Shown here: positions 1 to 9,732 of the stretch, piece after piece
Layout of the letters: each line of letters starts with the position of its first letter
How positions within the stretch are numbered: the first letter of the stretch is position 1
From: an uncultured Lachnospiraceae bacterium
GTDB taxonomy: Bacteria > Bacillota > Clostridia > Lachnospirales > Lachnospiraceae
NCBI GenBank assembly: GCA_900554925.1
Contig: USJG01000001.1
Location: forward strand, 40,420 to 104,419
Direction of reading: 5' to 3'
DNA: 64,000 bases
Notes under the pieces: generated by a model
Databases searched by the model: none
What the model was told of the DNA's origin: nothing
Seen by the model: the letters and a program-made list of their open reading frames with translations, nothing else
Made by a program: the position numbers and the translations under genes

Positions 1-1
1 C

Positions 2-640
2 TTCCTGTTAACAGATTCAAAGACAGGTCTGTTAGTGACTGTTTTTACTGTAGTAATTGTTTATATGACAACAGAGAAAAAACACAAAATGGTTTCCAAA
101 TTAGGTGCGGCCATAGGAATTGCTACGACTGCTTTTAGTGTGGGAATATCGGTAGTAATTGCAGGAAATGCGTATCGTGTTTATAATTATGTATGGAATA
201 ATGACAGGACTCCTTTTACACTTTTTCTCGTAAAATTAAATTCATTGCTTACGGGAAGAATTAGAGTTTTAACGGAAAATGATGGCTTTGAAGGAACAAT
301 AGGAACCTGGCGTTTGTTTTCAAGACCGGAGAATAATTATTATTTTGACCTGGGGTGGGTAAGATTATTCTATTGGTATGGAATCATTCCAGGATGCATT
401 TTTGTGGCAGTAATAATAATATTGATGATTTATTGTTATAAGAAAAAACTGTATCCGGTATTGGCTCTTATAGCGTCTTTTGCACTTTATAGTGTAATGG
501 AGGCTCATGCTGTTTCGGTTTATCTGGCAAGAAATTATGTTATATTTATAATTGGACAGTATTGGGTAAAGCTGATTTCAAAGGAAAAGGCACAGGAATA
601 TTATTTATGGGAAATCTTAAAAAACAGAGTGAGGATTTGA
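2..640 (+). CDS. Wzy-like O-antigen/repeat-unit polymerase, 3' part
   Basis: The reading frame is open from base 2, so the gene begins upstream and only the last ~212 residues are here. A GTG at 35 is internal and not a convincing start. The fragment has about four hydrophobic segments, and its first visible residues (LTDSKTGLL) resemble the Ser-containing motif of the Wzy/O-antigen ligase family. A ~65-residue external loop with FSRPENNYYFDLGWVR precedes the last two helices, which fits the large periplasmic or external loop of polymerases. The family joins lipid-linked repeat units at the membrane. It is followed one base later by the GT26-GT4 fusion, which fits a capsule/EPS operon. A WaaL-type ligase cannot be excluded from a fragment. 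Confidence 0.6.
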   Translation, partial: FLLTDSKTGLLVTVFTVVIVYMTTEKKHKMVSKLGAAIGIATTAFSVGISVVIAGNAYRVYNYVWNNDRTPFTLFLVKLNSLLTGRIRVLTENDGFEGTIGTWRLFSRPENNYYFDLGWVRLFYWYGIIPGCIFVAVIIILMIYCYKKKLYPVLALIASFALYSVMEAHAVSVYLARNYVIFIIGQYWVKLISKEKAQEYYLWEILKNRVRI

Positions 641-641
641 A

Positions 642-2561
642 ATGAATAAGGAACTAATCTATTGTCGTATTTTAAAAACAAATATAAATGTAACAGATAT
701 GGAAGCGACAGTTGATTATATAGATACCCATATGAATGAGCTTCGTGGAGATTACGTGTGCATTTCTAATGTACATACGACTGTTATGTCATATCACGAT
801 GAAAAGTACCGAAGGGTACAAAACGGAGCGGCAATGGCACTTCCTGATGGTAAACCTTTGTCTATTGTCAGTAAAATGCGGGGATTTAGAAATGCAAAGC
901 GAGTGCCGGGACCTGATCTGATGCCTGAAATCTTTAAACTTTCGGAGAAAAGAGGATATACCCATTTTTTTTATGGAAGTAAAGAAGAGACACTTGTCAA
1001 ATTGAAGGAAAAATTGACTGAAAGCTATCCTGATTTGAGAATAGTGGGAATGTATGCACCTCCTTTTAGAAATTTGTCGGAAGAAGAAGACAGAGAATGT
1101 GTGGAAATGATCAATAAGACTCGTGCAGATTTTATTTGGGTGGGTCTTGGAGCGCCTAAACAGGAGTTTTGGATGGCAGATCATAAGGGAAAGGTCTGCG
1201 GATTGATGCTTGGTGTAGGGGCTGGATTTGATTTTCATGCCGGAACCATAAAAAGAGCACCGCGATGGATGCAGGAGTGGTGCCTTGAATGGTTGTATAG
1301 AATATTACAAGATCCCAGGAGATTGCTTAAAAGATATGCCAGTACCAACTTTTCATTTATTGTACATGCTATTGGTGAGCATAGAATAGAAAAAAGGAAA
1401 GTGCGGGATAATCATATTAAGATAGCGCAGATTGGGCATAAGAGGATTCCGTCAAGAGAAGGAGGAGTAGAGGTAGTAGTAGAGCAGCTTTCAGTGCGCT
1501 ATGTTAAGAAGGGGAATATTGTAGATGCCTATAACCGTTCGGGATATCATGTATCTGGTAAAGAATTTGATGAGAAACGAAGTCGGATTTTCAAAGGCAT
1601 ACGGATTATCACAATTCCTACTTTTAGAAATGGAAAGCTAAATGCCATCGTATATTCTTTTCTGGCTACCATCCGGGCACTGTTTGGCAGATACGATATA
1701 TATCATTATCACGCAGAAGGTCCCTGCGCGATGCTGTGGCTGCTTAAATTATTTAAAAAGAACATTGTGGTAACCATCCATGGTTTGGATTGGCAGAGGG
1801 CAAAGTGGGGGAATTTTGCTTCCCGCGTACTTAAGTTCGGAGAGAAGATGGCTGTGAAATATGCAGATAAGATTATTGTTTTGTCCCGAAATGTCCAAAA
1901 CTATTTTCAAAAGTCATATGGAAGGGAAACTTTGTATATTCCTAACGGTATTGACAGACCTGAGATAATTGATGCCGATGAAATCACAGAGAAATGGGGG
2001 CTTAAAAAAGATGAATATATTCTTTTTCTGGCACGTATCGTTCCTGAAAAAGGCGCACATTATTTATTAGAAGCTTTTTCGCGTATAAATACCGATAAGA
2101 AATTGGTAATTGCCGGAGGAAGCAGTCATTCCAATGAATATATGAATCAGATTATTGAGATGGCAGAAAAGGATTCCAGGGTAGTTATGACTCATTTTGT
2201 GCAGGGGAAAAAACTGGAAGAATTGTATTCCAATGCATATATATTTGTGCTTCCCAGCGATATAGAAGGAATGGCAATTAGTTTATTGGAAGCTATGAGT
2301 TACGGAAACTGTTGCGTAGTAAGTGATATTCCGGAAAATGTAGAAGTAATAGGTGATCAGGCAGCCACTTTCCGCCATGGAGATGTATGTGACTTACAGC
2401 GTGTTTTGGAAGAATTACTTACACATCCGGAGATGGTCGGACAATATAAGCAACATAGTCAGGAATATGTTTGTCAGAAGTATCATTGGGATAAAATTGT
2501 GGAAGAAACACTTATGCTGTATAATGATGTGATAGAGCAGAATAAGAAAAGGGGTCATTAA
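642..2561 (+). CDS. Bifunctional glycosyltransferase: WecG/TagA/CpsF (GT26) fused to GT4
   Basis: This 639-residue protein holds two transferases in one chain. Residues 1-245 are a complete GT26 domain: ISNVHTT, the catalytic Asp in ALPDGKPL (D69), GAPKQEFW at 170-177, and the basic C-terminal tail RAPRWMQEWCLEWLYR that contacts membrane in this family. Residues 258-639 are a GT4 (GT-B) domain beginning IAQIGHKRIPSREGGVE, with ARIVPEKG at 464-471 and the E-x7-E pair E542/E550. GT26 enzymes usually add ManNAc-type sugars to undecaprenyl-PP-GlcNAc, so the fusion probably adds the second and third sugars of the lipid-linked unit. GT26 proteins normally stand alone at ~240 residues, so the fusion is notable. 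The ATG follows the upstream stop by one base. Confidence 0.88.
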   Translation: MNKELIYCRILKTNINVTDMEATVDYIDTHMNELRGDYVCISNVHTTVMSYHDEKYRRVQNGAAMALPDGKPLSIVSKMRGFRNAKRVPGPDLMPEIFKLSEKRGYTHFFYGSKEETLVKLKEKLTESYPDLRIVGMYAPPFRNLSEEEDRECVEMINKTRADFIWVGLGAPKQEFWMADHKGKVCGLMLGVGAGFDFHAGTIKRAPRWMQEWCLEWLYRILQDPRRLLKRYASTNFSFIVHAIGEHRIEKRKVRDNHIKIAQIGHKRIPSREGGVEVVVEQLSVRYVKKGNIVDAYNRSGYHVSGKEFDEKRSRIFKGIRIITIPTFRNGKLNAIVYSFLATIRALFGRYDIYHYHAEGPCAMLWLLKLFKKNIVVTIHGLDWQRAKWGNFASRVLKFGEKMAVKYADKIIVLSRNVQNYFQKSYGRETLYIPNGIDRPEIIDADEITEKWGLKKDEYILFLARIVPEKGAHYLLEAFSRINTDKKLVIAGGSSHSNEYMNQIIEMAEKDSRVVMTHFVQGKKLEELYSNAYIFVLPSDIEGMAISLLEAMSYGNCCVVSDIPENVEVIGDQAATFRHGDVCDLQRVLEELLTHPEMVGQYKQHSQEYVCQKYHWDKIVEETLMLYNDVIEQNKKRGH

Positions 2562-2570
2562 AAAAGCAAT

Positions 2571-3773
2571 ATGAGAATATTGATTGTAAACAAATTTCTG
2601 CATCCGAATGGGGGATCAGAAACCTATATTTTCAAACTGGGTGATGAGTTAATCAAACAGGGACATGAAGTGCAATATTTTGGCATGGATCATAAGGAGC
2701 GCGTGGTTGGAAATCATTTGGAGCTATATACTCATAATATGGATTTTCATAGCGGAAAAATGCAAAAGCTTTTATACCCCTTTAAAATTATATATTCCCA
2801 TGAAGCAGCAAAAAAGATAAGAAAAGTGCTTGAAGATTTTAAGCCGGATGTAGTGCATCTTAATAATTTCAATTTTCAACTTACCCCATCAATTATTTAT
2901 GCTGTGAAAAAATATGAGAAAGTTCATAATCACCATGTGAGGCTGATATACACAGCCCATGATACACAATTAGTGTGTCCAAATCATCTGATGCAGAATC
3001 CGCGTACCTTAGAATGCTGTGACGCCTGTCTTGAACATGGGGTAGAAGAATGTGCAAAAAGGAAGTGTATTCACAATTCACGCGCGAAAAGTGTGCTCGG
3101 AACAATAGAAGCAAAGCTATATAAGAAATTAAAGACATATCGGAAATTGGATGCGATTATATGTCCAAGTAATTTCTTGAAGAGTAAACTGGATTCAGAT
3201 TCAGTTTTGAGTAAAAAGACAGTAGTACTTCGCAACTTTGTTGATATGCCGGTTATTAAGGATGCGGTTTCAAAAGAGGACTATGTGCTTTATTTCGGAA
3301 GATTTTCACAGGAAAAGGGGATAAAAACGTTACTGAAGGCGTGTGCAGATCTAAAAGACATTCCCTTTCATTTTGCAGGGAGCGGACCAATGGAGGAAGA
3401 AATACGAAAACTGCCAAATACAAAATTATGTGGATTTTTAACAGGAGAAGAACTGGCAAGGGAGATTGCACAGGCAAGATTTGTCGTGTTCCCATCGGAA
3501 TGCTATGAGAATTGCCCTTTTACTATAATGGAAGCGCAATTGTGTCAGACTCCGGTGTTAGGCTCTGATTTGGGCGGCATTCCGGAACTGGTAAAAGAGG
3601 GAGTGACGGGAGAACTTTTTGAAAGCGGAAACGCACAGCTATTGAAAGAAAAAATCGAATTTCTCTGGAAACATGAAGATCGGCTACAGACTTATACAGA
3701 AAATTGTAAAGATGTCCATTTTGATGATGTAGGGAAATATGTAGAAAACCTGATGAAAATATACCAGAATTAA
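2571..3773 (+). CDS. GT4 family glycosyltransferase with Cys-rich insert
   Basis: This 400-residue GT-B enzyme starts with NKFLHPNGGSETY (the GGSE donor-loop motif at 14-17). It carries FGRFSQEKG at 242-250 and the E-x7-E pair E313/E321 in the C-terminal Rossmann domain. Residues 136-166 hold six cysteines (C136, C149, C150, C153, C161, C166), an insert found in a subset of GT4 enzymes that could bind a metal or form a structural knot. It acts on the cytoplasmic face, retaining donor anomeric configuration as known for GT4. Donor and acceptor cannot be told from sequence. It lies 9 bases after the GT26-GT4 gene. Confidence 0.85.
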   Translation: MRILIVNKFLHPNGGSETYIFKLGDELIKQGHEVQYFGMDHKERVVGNHLELYTHNMDFHSGKMQKLLYPFKIIYSHEAAKKIRKVLEDFKPDVVHLNNFNFQLTPSIIYAVKKYEKVHNHHVRLIYTAHDTQLVCPNHLMQNPRTLECCDACLEHGVEECAKRKCIHNSRAKSVLGTIEAKLYKKLKTYRKLDAIICPSNFLKSKLDSDSVLSKKTVVLRNFVDMPVIKDAVSKEDYVLYFGRFSQEKGIKTLLKACADLKDIPFHFAGSGPMEEEIRKLPNTKLCGFLTGEELAREIAQARFVVFPSECYENCPFTIMEAQLCQTPVLGSDLGGIPELVKEGVTGELFESGNAQLLKEKIEFLWKHEDRLQTYTENCKDVHFDDVGKYVENLMKIYQN

Positions 3774-3792
3774 AATGAAGGGATAAAATAAC

Positions 3793-4794
3793 ATGGCAAA
3801 AAGAACATTATACGGAACAGTTATTGTAACATATCGCTGTAATGCACGCTGCAATATGTGCGATTGCTTTAAAGACCCTACAAAGCCCAGCGAGGAAATT
3901 ACATTGGAAGATATCAGGAAACTTCCAGAGATGGCCTTTACAAATATTACTGGCGGGGAGCCTTTTGTGAGGCAGGATATTCCTGAGATCGTAAGGGAGT
4001 TATATAAAAAAAGTAATCGGATTGTAATTTCCACCAACGGATATTTTACAGACAGAATTATTGCTCTTTGTAAAGAATTTCCTAAAGTAGGCATTCGTAT
4101 CAGCATTGAAGGATTGCAGGAAACCAATGATAAGATCAGAGGGATTCCTGACGGATTTAACAGAGGATATAATACATTAAAGACATTGGTAGAAATGGGA
4201 CATCCGGATGTGGGGTTCGGGATGACAGTACAGGATATGAACTGTGAAGATTTAGTTCCGCTTTATAATATTGCCAATGATATGGGGATGGAATTTGCGA
4301 CAGCAACCCTTCATAATTCCTTTTATTTCAGAAAAACAGACAATAAAATTGACAATAAGTTAAAAGTATCTCAGAATTTTGAAAAACTAATCAATGAGTT
4401 GTTGAAAAGTAATTCTCCTAAAAAGTGGTTTAGAGCTTATTTCAATCATGGGCTTATTAACTACATCTATGGAAACAAGCGCTTGCTCCCGTGCGATATG
4501 TCTAAAAATGCATTTTTCATTGACCCATTTTGTGATGTGATTCCATGTAATGGCATGGAAAAAAAGGCTGTAATGGGAAATCTCAGAGAACAATCATGGG
4601 AGGAACTTTGGAATTCAGAGCAGGCAAAAAGAGTACGAGAGTGTACAAAGAAATGCGACCGTAATTGTTGGATGATAGGAAGTGCATCACCTGCTATGCA
4701 TAAATATATCTGGGTTCCTGGATGGTGGGTAATTAAACATAAATTTTTAAAAGGTGGAAAATATAGTTTGAAAGAAAACAAGTTCATTAACTGA
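3793..4794 (+). CDS. Radical SAM/SPASM-type protein
   Basis: The 333-residue protein has the radical SAM signature C16-x3-C20-x2-C23 (TYRCNARCNMC) followed by ITGGEP, which contacts SAM. The C-terminal third has further cysteines (LPCDM, PFCDVIPCNG, ECTKKCDRNC) in a SPASM-like arrangement that would bind auxiliary iron-sulfur clusters. The start follows AAGGGATAAAATAAC. SPASM proteins modify peptides, sugars or proteins. This subgroup is often found between glycosyltransferase genes, but no reaction is established, so I do not assign one. The next gene, a GT4, begins 12 bases downstream, which suggests they work together. A second, unrelated SPASM protein lies at 55037. Confidence 0.85.
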   Translation: MAKRTLYGTVIVTYRCNARCNMCDCFKDPTKPSEEITLEDIRKLPEMAFTNITGGEPFVRQDIPEIVRELYKKSNRIVISTNGYFTDRIIALCKEFPKVGIRISIEGLQETNDKIRGIPDGFNRGYNTLKTLVEMGHPDVGFGMTVQDMNCEDLVPLYNIANDMGMEFATATLHNSFYFRKTDNKIDNKLKVSQNFEKLINELLKSNSPKKWFRAYFNHGLINYIYGNKRLLPCDMSKNAFFIDPFCDVIPCNGMEKKAVMGNLREQSWEELWNSEQAKRVRECTKKCDRNCWMIGSASPAMHKYIWVPGWWVIKHKFLKGGKYSLKENKFIN

Positions 4795-4806
4795 GGCAGA
4801 TGATTT

Positions 4807-5880
4807 ATGAAAATACTAATGCTTGTCAACTGGAAAATTGAATATACAAACGAAATCCCAATGGACAGGCAGCCACCGGATTATTATGTCGAAGGTAAAC
4901 CATATTGGTTTTTTAAGTATTTTCAAAATAGTGCTGAGTTACAAGTGGATGTTGTGGACATCCGTTCTTTTCCATGGTTGGAAAGATTTGAACAGAACAA
5001 ACTGCGTTTTTACATATGGCAGTCATTGAAGTGTATCCCCAGACTGCATAAGTATGATTTGATTTTATCTCATGGGATGCAGAGCGGCATTGTACTGTGC
5101 CTTTATAGACGCATATTCGGCAAAGGAAATTATAAACATATAGTTTTTGATATTGGCGCTTTTAACAGCGGGAGGGAAGACGGACGGGCACTTAAATTGA
5201 TGCAGTTTGCCAGCAAATCCTTAGACGGGGTTATTTATCACACCTCTGTGCAGGAAGAATATTACAGGAAATGTCATCCATGGTTGATGGACAGAGCTGA
5301 ATTTATTATGTTTGGCACTGATTATAACTATTTTAAGAAACGAAATAAAGCAGGGGATATCAGAGAAAAAAAAGCTTATATACTATGTGTAGGTTATAAT
5401 AAAAGAGATTGGGATACACTGATCAAGGCATATAATGGAATATCTACGGATATGCATTTGCGACTCATAGGCAATGGTGATATTAAAGCGGAAAATCCCA
5501 ATGTAGAAATTTTTGATAAAGTAAATATAACAGAATTGAAAGAACAGATAGAAAATTCATATTTTTGTGTACTTCCCTTAAAGTCATTTAATTACTCATA
5601 TGGACAGATGACCTTGTTGCAGCAGATGGCAATGGGAAAAGCTGTTATTGCAGCTGATGTTCCAAGTATCAGAGCATATACAAAAGAAAATGCTTTGCTA
5701 TTATATGAGCCTGAAAATGTCAGGATGCTTGGCGAAAGGATGCAGGAGCTGGTAGACAATCCGGAAACCTGTTTAAAAATGGGAAAAATGGCAGAGAAGG
5801 CAGTAAAAGATTTGTATAACGAGAAAAATATGGCATTGGAAATAGAGCGAGTAATTCACAGGATCGTGGAAGGAAAATGA
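4807..5880 (+). CDS. GT4-like glycosyltransferase
   Basis: The 357-residue protein has a GT-B layout. The N-terminal half contains KYDLILSHGMQSG and FDIGAFNSGRED. The C-terminal half has YILCVGYNKRDWDTLIKA and a nucleotide-sugar site LPLKSFNYSYGQMTLLQQMAMGK. In that last motif the usual second Glu of E-x7-E is replaced by Gln (LLQQ instead of LLEA), so it is a divergent member whose catalytic set differs from classical GT4 enzymes. It sits between the radical SAM gene and a GT2 gene that starts one base after its stop. The substrate is unknown. Confidence 0.75.
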   Translation: MKILMLVNWKIEYTNEIPMDRQPPDYYVEGKPYWFFKYFQNSAELQVDVVDIRSFPWLERFEQNKLRFYIWQSLKCIPRLHKYDLILSHGMQSGIVLCLYRRIFGKGNYKHIVFDIGAFNSGREDGRALKLMQFASKSLDGVIYHTSVQEEYYRKCHPWLMDRAEFIMFGTDYNYFKKRNKAGDIREKKAYILCVGYNKRDWDTLIKAYNGISTDMHLRLIGNGDIKAENPNVEIFDKVNITELKEQIENSYFCVLPLKSFNYSYGQMTLLQQMAMGKAVIAADVPSIRAYTKENALLLYEPENVRMLGERMQELVDNPETCLKMGKMAEKAVKDLYNEKNMALEIERVIHRIVEGK

Positions 5881-5881
5881 T

Positions 5882-6922
5882 ATGGAACCTAAATTATCTG
5901 TAATTGTTCCGGTATATAATGTTGAAGGTTATCTGATACGCTGTGTTGATTCTATACGAAATCAGACATTTCCTGAGTTGGAGATTATTCTGGTAGATGA
6001 TGGATCGACGGATGCAAGTGGTAAGATATGCGATGATTTAGCTAAAACAGATGCTCGGATAAAGGTGATTCATAAACAGAATGAAGGGCAGGGAATCGCA
6101 CGAAATACAGGGATTGAAAGCGCATGTGGCAGATATATTACATTTGTAGATTCTGATGATTACATTGAAGAAGAGACTTATGAGGATTTGATTACTCAGA
6201 TGGAGTTACTCGGTGCAGAACTTGCCTGTTTTGGCTACACGCAGGATGATAATAAAAGCCATGTTGTATATAGGCCGCCAATCAGAAAACAAATCTATCA
6301 TAATGATGAAATAAAGAAAAATTTTATTCTTCATTTTTTTGGTGATGATCCTAAGGATGATGACTTGCGGGGAGTATCAGCGTGTATGTCCATATATCAG
6401 GCAAGGATCATAAAAGAACACAATATTTTCTTTCAATCAGAGAGAAAGGTTTTGAGTGAGGATACATTATTTAATCTGGATTATTGTCAATTTGTAAATG
6501 TGGCAATTGTATGTGATAAGTATTTTTATCATTATTGTATAAAAGAAGATTCATTTTCAAAAGGATATCAGAAAGAACGTCTTGAAAAAGCGGCACGGTT
6601 CGTTAAAGTATTGAAGGAGTATGCAAAACAATATGAGATTGAAGAATTAGCAGATAGGCGAATTCAAATGGTACTTTGGATCAGCTTTATGGATGCAGTG
6701 AAACAGGAAGTACGTCATTTGGGATTGCATCGCTGCTTTTCGTTAAGAAAGTCTGTTAAGGATATTTGCAGCAGGGATTATATTCAGGAATTAGCAGATA
6801 GCTTTCAAGCAGAAGGATTGAATAGAAAACAGAAAATGTTTTACCAAAGCATGAAGCATAAACAGTATTTTGTTTTAATATTGCTGGCCTATGTACGTAA
6901 TAGGCGAAACTTGCCAAAATGA
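5882..6922 (+). CDS. GT2 family glycosyltransferase
   Basis: This 346-residue protein has a GT-A domain in its first ~220 residues: SVIVPVYNVEGYL, VDDGS at 38-42, the GIARNTGIE acceptor-side motif and the metal-binding DSDD at 90-93. The C-terminal ~120 residues are helical and basic (HLGLHRCFSLRKSVK), as in capsule GT2 enzymes that associate with the membrane. No transmembrane helix is evident. It is an inverting transferase by family. The donor cannot be inferred. The ATG lies one base after the preceding stop, downstream of GGAAAATGAT. Confidence 0.87.
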   Translation: MEPKLSVIVPVYNVEGYLIRCVDSIRNQTFPELEIILVDDGSTDASGKICDDLAKTDARIKVIHKQNEGQGIARNTGIESACGRYITFVDSDDYIEEETYEDLITQMELLGAELACFGYTQDDNKSHVVYRPPIRKQIYHNDEIKKNFILHFFGDDPKDDDLRGVSACMSIYQARIIKEHNIFFQSERKVLSEDTLFNLDYCQFVNVAIVCDKYFYHYCIKEDSFSKGYQKERLEKAARFVKVLKEYAKQYEIEELADRRIQMVLWISFMDAVKQEVRHLGLHRCFSLRKSVKDICSRDYIQELADSFQAEGLNRKQKMFYQSMKHKQYFVLILLAYVRNRRNLPK

Positions 6923-6956
6923 ATCTGCTATGATAACATATGTGAGAGACGAAATT

Positions 6957-8009
6957 ATGAAGAATTCACCATTGATTAGCGTAATTATGTCTGTATATAA
7001 TGAAGAGCAATATGTGGAAAATGCTGTAAGAAGCATTTTAAATCAGACTGTGCAGAATTTTGAAATAATCATATATGATGATTGTTCTACTGATGCTACA
7101 GCCGATTTGATAGAGGCCATAGGAGACGAACGCATTAAACTCTATAGAAACAGCGATAATTGCGGATTAACTCAAAATCTGAACAAGGGCTTACAGGAAG
7201 CGACAGGAAAATATATTGCCAGAATGGATGGAGATGACATTTCTCTGCCTGATCGCTTTGAAAAACAAGTAGAGTATTTGGAACAGCATCCGCAGATAAT
7301 GCTTATCAGTTGCTGGACGCAAAATTTTGGAGAATCCCATCTCCAGGGAAAACTGCGGGAAAGCAGTGATGAATTAAAGGTCAGGATGTTGATAAGGCCA
7401 GTGTTTGCACATCCCGGATTTATGATGAGAAAAGAATTGATTGATAATGGGTATCGCTATGATGAAACCTTCCGGACAGCACAGGATTATGACCTTGCCT
7501 CAAGAGTGGCCGAAAAGTATGAAATAGGAATCGTACAGGAAATATTGCTGTATTATAGAGTTCATAAAAAGCAGGTGTCCAGTCTGGCGGGAAGTGAGCA
7601 GTTCAGTAATGCAGACCGTGTGCGGGAAAGGCTGTGGAGGAAGGGCGGCGTGCTTTTATCTGCAGAGGAGAAGAAAGCATTGCAAAGCTGGGCGAAGGAA
7701 GAAAGACTTGACAGTATCACCCAATATGTTGATATGAATAATCTTATTATCAAAATACTGGAAGCAAATAAAACGTCAAATGTTTACAGACAGGATATAC
7801 TTGAAAGAACGTTAAACAGGTTATTGTATATATGGGTTATTCGTTCACGGAAGTTAAGCTACCTGCTGGCATTTCCTTTAGTGTGTGGATATCGCTTAAA
7901 GAGTATGGTATTATTTGTTGAAGAATTTTTTAGTATCATTGCAGAGAAATTGCAGAATAGAGGCATTTATGGAGACAAGTTCGTTAACATTAAAGCAAAG
8001 AATTTATAG
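6957..8009 (+). CDS. GT2 family glycosyltransferase
   Basis: Translated from the ATG at 6957 this is a 350-residue GT-A enzyme: LISVIMSVYNEEQYV, YDDCS (D41, D42) and DGDD at 91-94. QDYDLASRVAE later in the domain is the expected acceptor/base region. The frame is open upstream to 6891, but 6957 is preferred: it places the first beta strand at the N-terminus as in homologues, and a GAGAGACGAAATT stretch precedes it. The C-terminal ~100 residues are basic and amphipathic. The gene end overlaps the next gene by about 41 bases, indicating translational coupling. Confidence 0.85.
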   Translation: MKNSPLISVIMSVYNEEQYVENAVRSILNQTVQNFEIIIYDDCSTDATADLIEAIGDERIKLYRNSDNCGLTQNLNKGLQEATGKYIARMDGDDISLPDRFEKQVEYLEQHPQIMLISCWTQNFGESHLQGKLRESSDELKVRMLIRPVFAHPGFMMRKELIDNGYRYDETFRTAQDYDLASRVAEKYEIGIVQEILLYYRVHKKQVSSLAGSEQFSNADRVRERLWRKGGVLLSAEEKKALQSWAKEERLDSITQYVDMNNLIIKILEANKTSNVYRQDILERTLNRLLYIWVIRSRKLSYLLAFPLVCGYRLKSMVLFVEEFFSIIAEKLQNRGIYGDKFVNIKAKNL

Positions 8010-8853
8010 AAAGACATGTTACTTGTTTGGCAGACTGATACCTGACCGGGCTTATTTAAAAATGATGTATCAGGTTAATATGGGAAAAAAGCTGAATTTA
8101 AAAAATCCAGTAACTTTTAATGAAAAATTAAATTGGCTCAAACTTTATGACAGAAAAGATATTTATACAAAAATGGCAGATAAATATGAGGTTCGTGAGA
8201 TAATCAGTCAGAAATTAGGAGAAGAATATCTGATTCCCTTACTGGGTGTATGGGATCATGTGGAAGATATTGATTTTTCCCAGATGCCGGACCAGTTTGT
8301 TTTAAAATGTACACATGATTCGCAAAGTGTTGTTATCTGTAAAGATAAAAGTAAGTTTGATGAAAAAGCGGCTATAAAAAAGCTCTCTGATGCAATGAAA
8401 AATAACTATTACCGTTATAACAGGGAATGGGTATATAAGAATATTAAGCCCAGGGTTATTGCAGAAAAATATATGGAAGACAGTATTGATGGAGAATTGA
8501 TAGATTATAAGTTTTTCTGTTTTGATGGAGTCCCTAAGGCCATGTATGTTGCCACAGACCGGGGAATAGGAGAAACAAAATTTGATTATTTTGATGTTAA
8601 TTTTAATCATTTGAATTTGATTCAGCATTATCCAAATGCAACGAAACCAATCAGAAAACCGATGAATTTTGACAGGATGCTGGAGCTTTCAGCAGTATTA
8701 TCGAAGGACATTCCGCATGTGCGGGTGGATTTTTATGAAGTTGACGGAAGATTGTATTTTGGGGAATTAACATTTTATCATTTAGGAGGATATGTGCCTT
8801 TTGAACCTGAAAGTTGGGATGAAGTGTTTGGTGAATGGTTAAAAATCCAGTAG
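7969..8853 (+). CDS. TupA-like ATP-grasp protein
   Basis: The likely start is ATG 7969 (294 residues), preceded by AGAGGCATTT. The frame extends to 7915 but without homology-like sequence. Characteristic motifs are FNEKLNWLKLYDR (50-62), DKYEVR (71-76), IPLLGVWD and FVLKCTHDSQS. The C-terminal half has HVRVDFYEVDGRLYFGELTFYHLGG, an ATP-grasp metal/ATP region. The family is named after TupA, involved in teichuronopeptide synthesis, and ATP-grasp enzymes ligate amino or carboxylate groups. A role adding an amino acid or similar group to a uronic acid of the glycan is plausible but inferred. It overlaps the upstream GT2 gene. Confidence 0.8.
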   Translation: METSSLTLKQRIYRKTCYLFGRLIPDRAYLKMMYQVNMGKKLNLKNPVTFNEKLNWLKLYDRKDIYTKMADKYEVREIISQKLGEEYLIPLLGVWDHVEDIDFSQMPDQFVLKCTHDSQSVVICKDKSKFDEKAAIKKLSDAMKNNYYRYNREWVYKNIKPRVIAEKYMEDSIDGELIDYKFFCFDGVPKAMYVATDRGIGETKFDYFDVNFNHLNLIQHYPNATKPIRKPMNFDRMLELSAVLSKDIPHVRVDFYEVDGRLYFGELTFYHLGGYVPFEPESWDEVFGEWLKIQ

Positions 8854-8879
8854 TTTTAAAGCTCCGGAGATAAAAGAAT

Positions 8880-9728
8880 ATGATAATTATAGAAATGAGT
8901 GGCGGATTGGGAAACCAGATGTTTCAGTATGCTTTGTATACGAAAATGAAAAAGCTGGGGAAGGAAGTTAAATTAGATTTAACTTCCTTTAAGTCAAAGC
9001 AATCACAGCGAAAATTTGAGTTAGATATATTTAATGCGGACTATGATATTGCTGGCGAAAAAGACATACGCAAATATAAAAAAACAGGTATACAGAGCAG
9101 ATTATTCCATACAAGGAGAAATGAAAATGTTTATATAGAGAATCTGGACGAGGGGTATCAGCCAATTATTTTTTCCTTTGATGATAAGTATCTGCAGGGG
9201 TATTGGCAATGTGAAAAATACTTTGCAGATGTAAGGGATATTCTTTTGGAAAAGTTTGTATTTCCCATTAGTAACGGGCATAAATTCAATCAAATTCTAT
9301 CTCAGATAAAAGAAACAGAATCGGTTAGCATTCATATTAGAAGAGGTGATTATTTAAACGCTCAGAATATCAAGGTATATGGCAATATATGTACAATCGA
9401 TTATTATAATAATGCCATTTCATATGTAAAGAAAGAAGTGAAGGATGCGGTATTTTTTCTCTTTACGAATGAAGTGGAATGGGTCAAAAACCATATTTAT
9501 GAAGAAGGGATGATTATTGTAGACTGTAATATTGGAAAACAGGATTATCTGGATATGTTTCTCATGAGTCAATGTAAACATAACATAATAGCGAACAGCA
9601 GCTTTAGCTGGTGGGGCGCGTGGCTGAATGAAAATGCGGATAAAAAGATAATATCTCCTGCCAGATGGTTTTTGAATCATGAAGTGTCTGATCAGATTTG
9701 TGATAATTTTGTTTTAGTAGAAAGTTGA
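8880..9728 (+). CDS. GT11 alpha-1,2-fucosyltransferase-like
   Basis: The 282-residue protein opens with IEMSGGLGNQMFQYA, the GDP-binding start of GT11. It has the family motif HIRRGDY at 152-158 and ends with NSSFSWWGAWLN, the third conserved block. Length matches bacterial GT11 enzymes (~280-300). GT11 enzymes transfer fucose from GDP-fucose in alpha-1,2 linkage, usually to galactose, though some members use other acceptors. It is followed 4 bases later by a GT10 enzyme, so two different fucosyl linkages are expected. No GDP-fucose synthesis genes are in the window. Confidence 0.88.
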   Translation: MIIIEMSGGLGNQMFQYALYTKMKKLGKEVKLDLTSFKSKQSQRKFELDIFNADYDIAGEKDIRKYKKTGIQSRLFHTRRNENVYIENLDEGYQPIIFSFDDKYLQGYWQCEKYFADVRDILLEKFVFPISNGHKFNQILSQIKETESVSIHIRRGDYLNAQNIKVYGNICTIDYYNNAISYVKKEVKDAVFFLFTNEVEWVKNHIYEEGMIIVDCNIGKQDYLDMFLMSQCKHNIIANSSFSWWGAWLNENADKKIISPARWFLNHEVSDQICDNFVLVES

Positions 9729-9732
9729 GGCA

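Noticed and set aside
789..1238. Minus-strand open frame opposite the GT26 domain
   Set aside because: Shadow of a conserved gene; no start context and no recognisable domain. The same holds for the other minus-strand frames along the locus.
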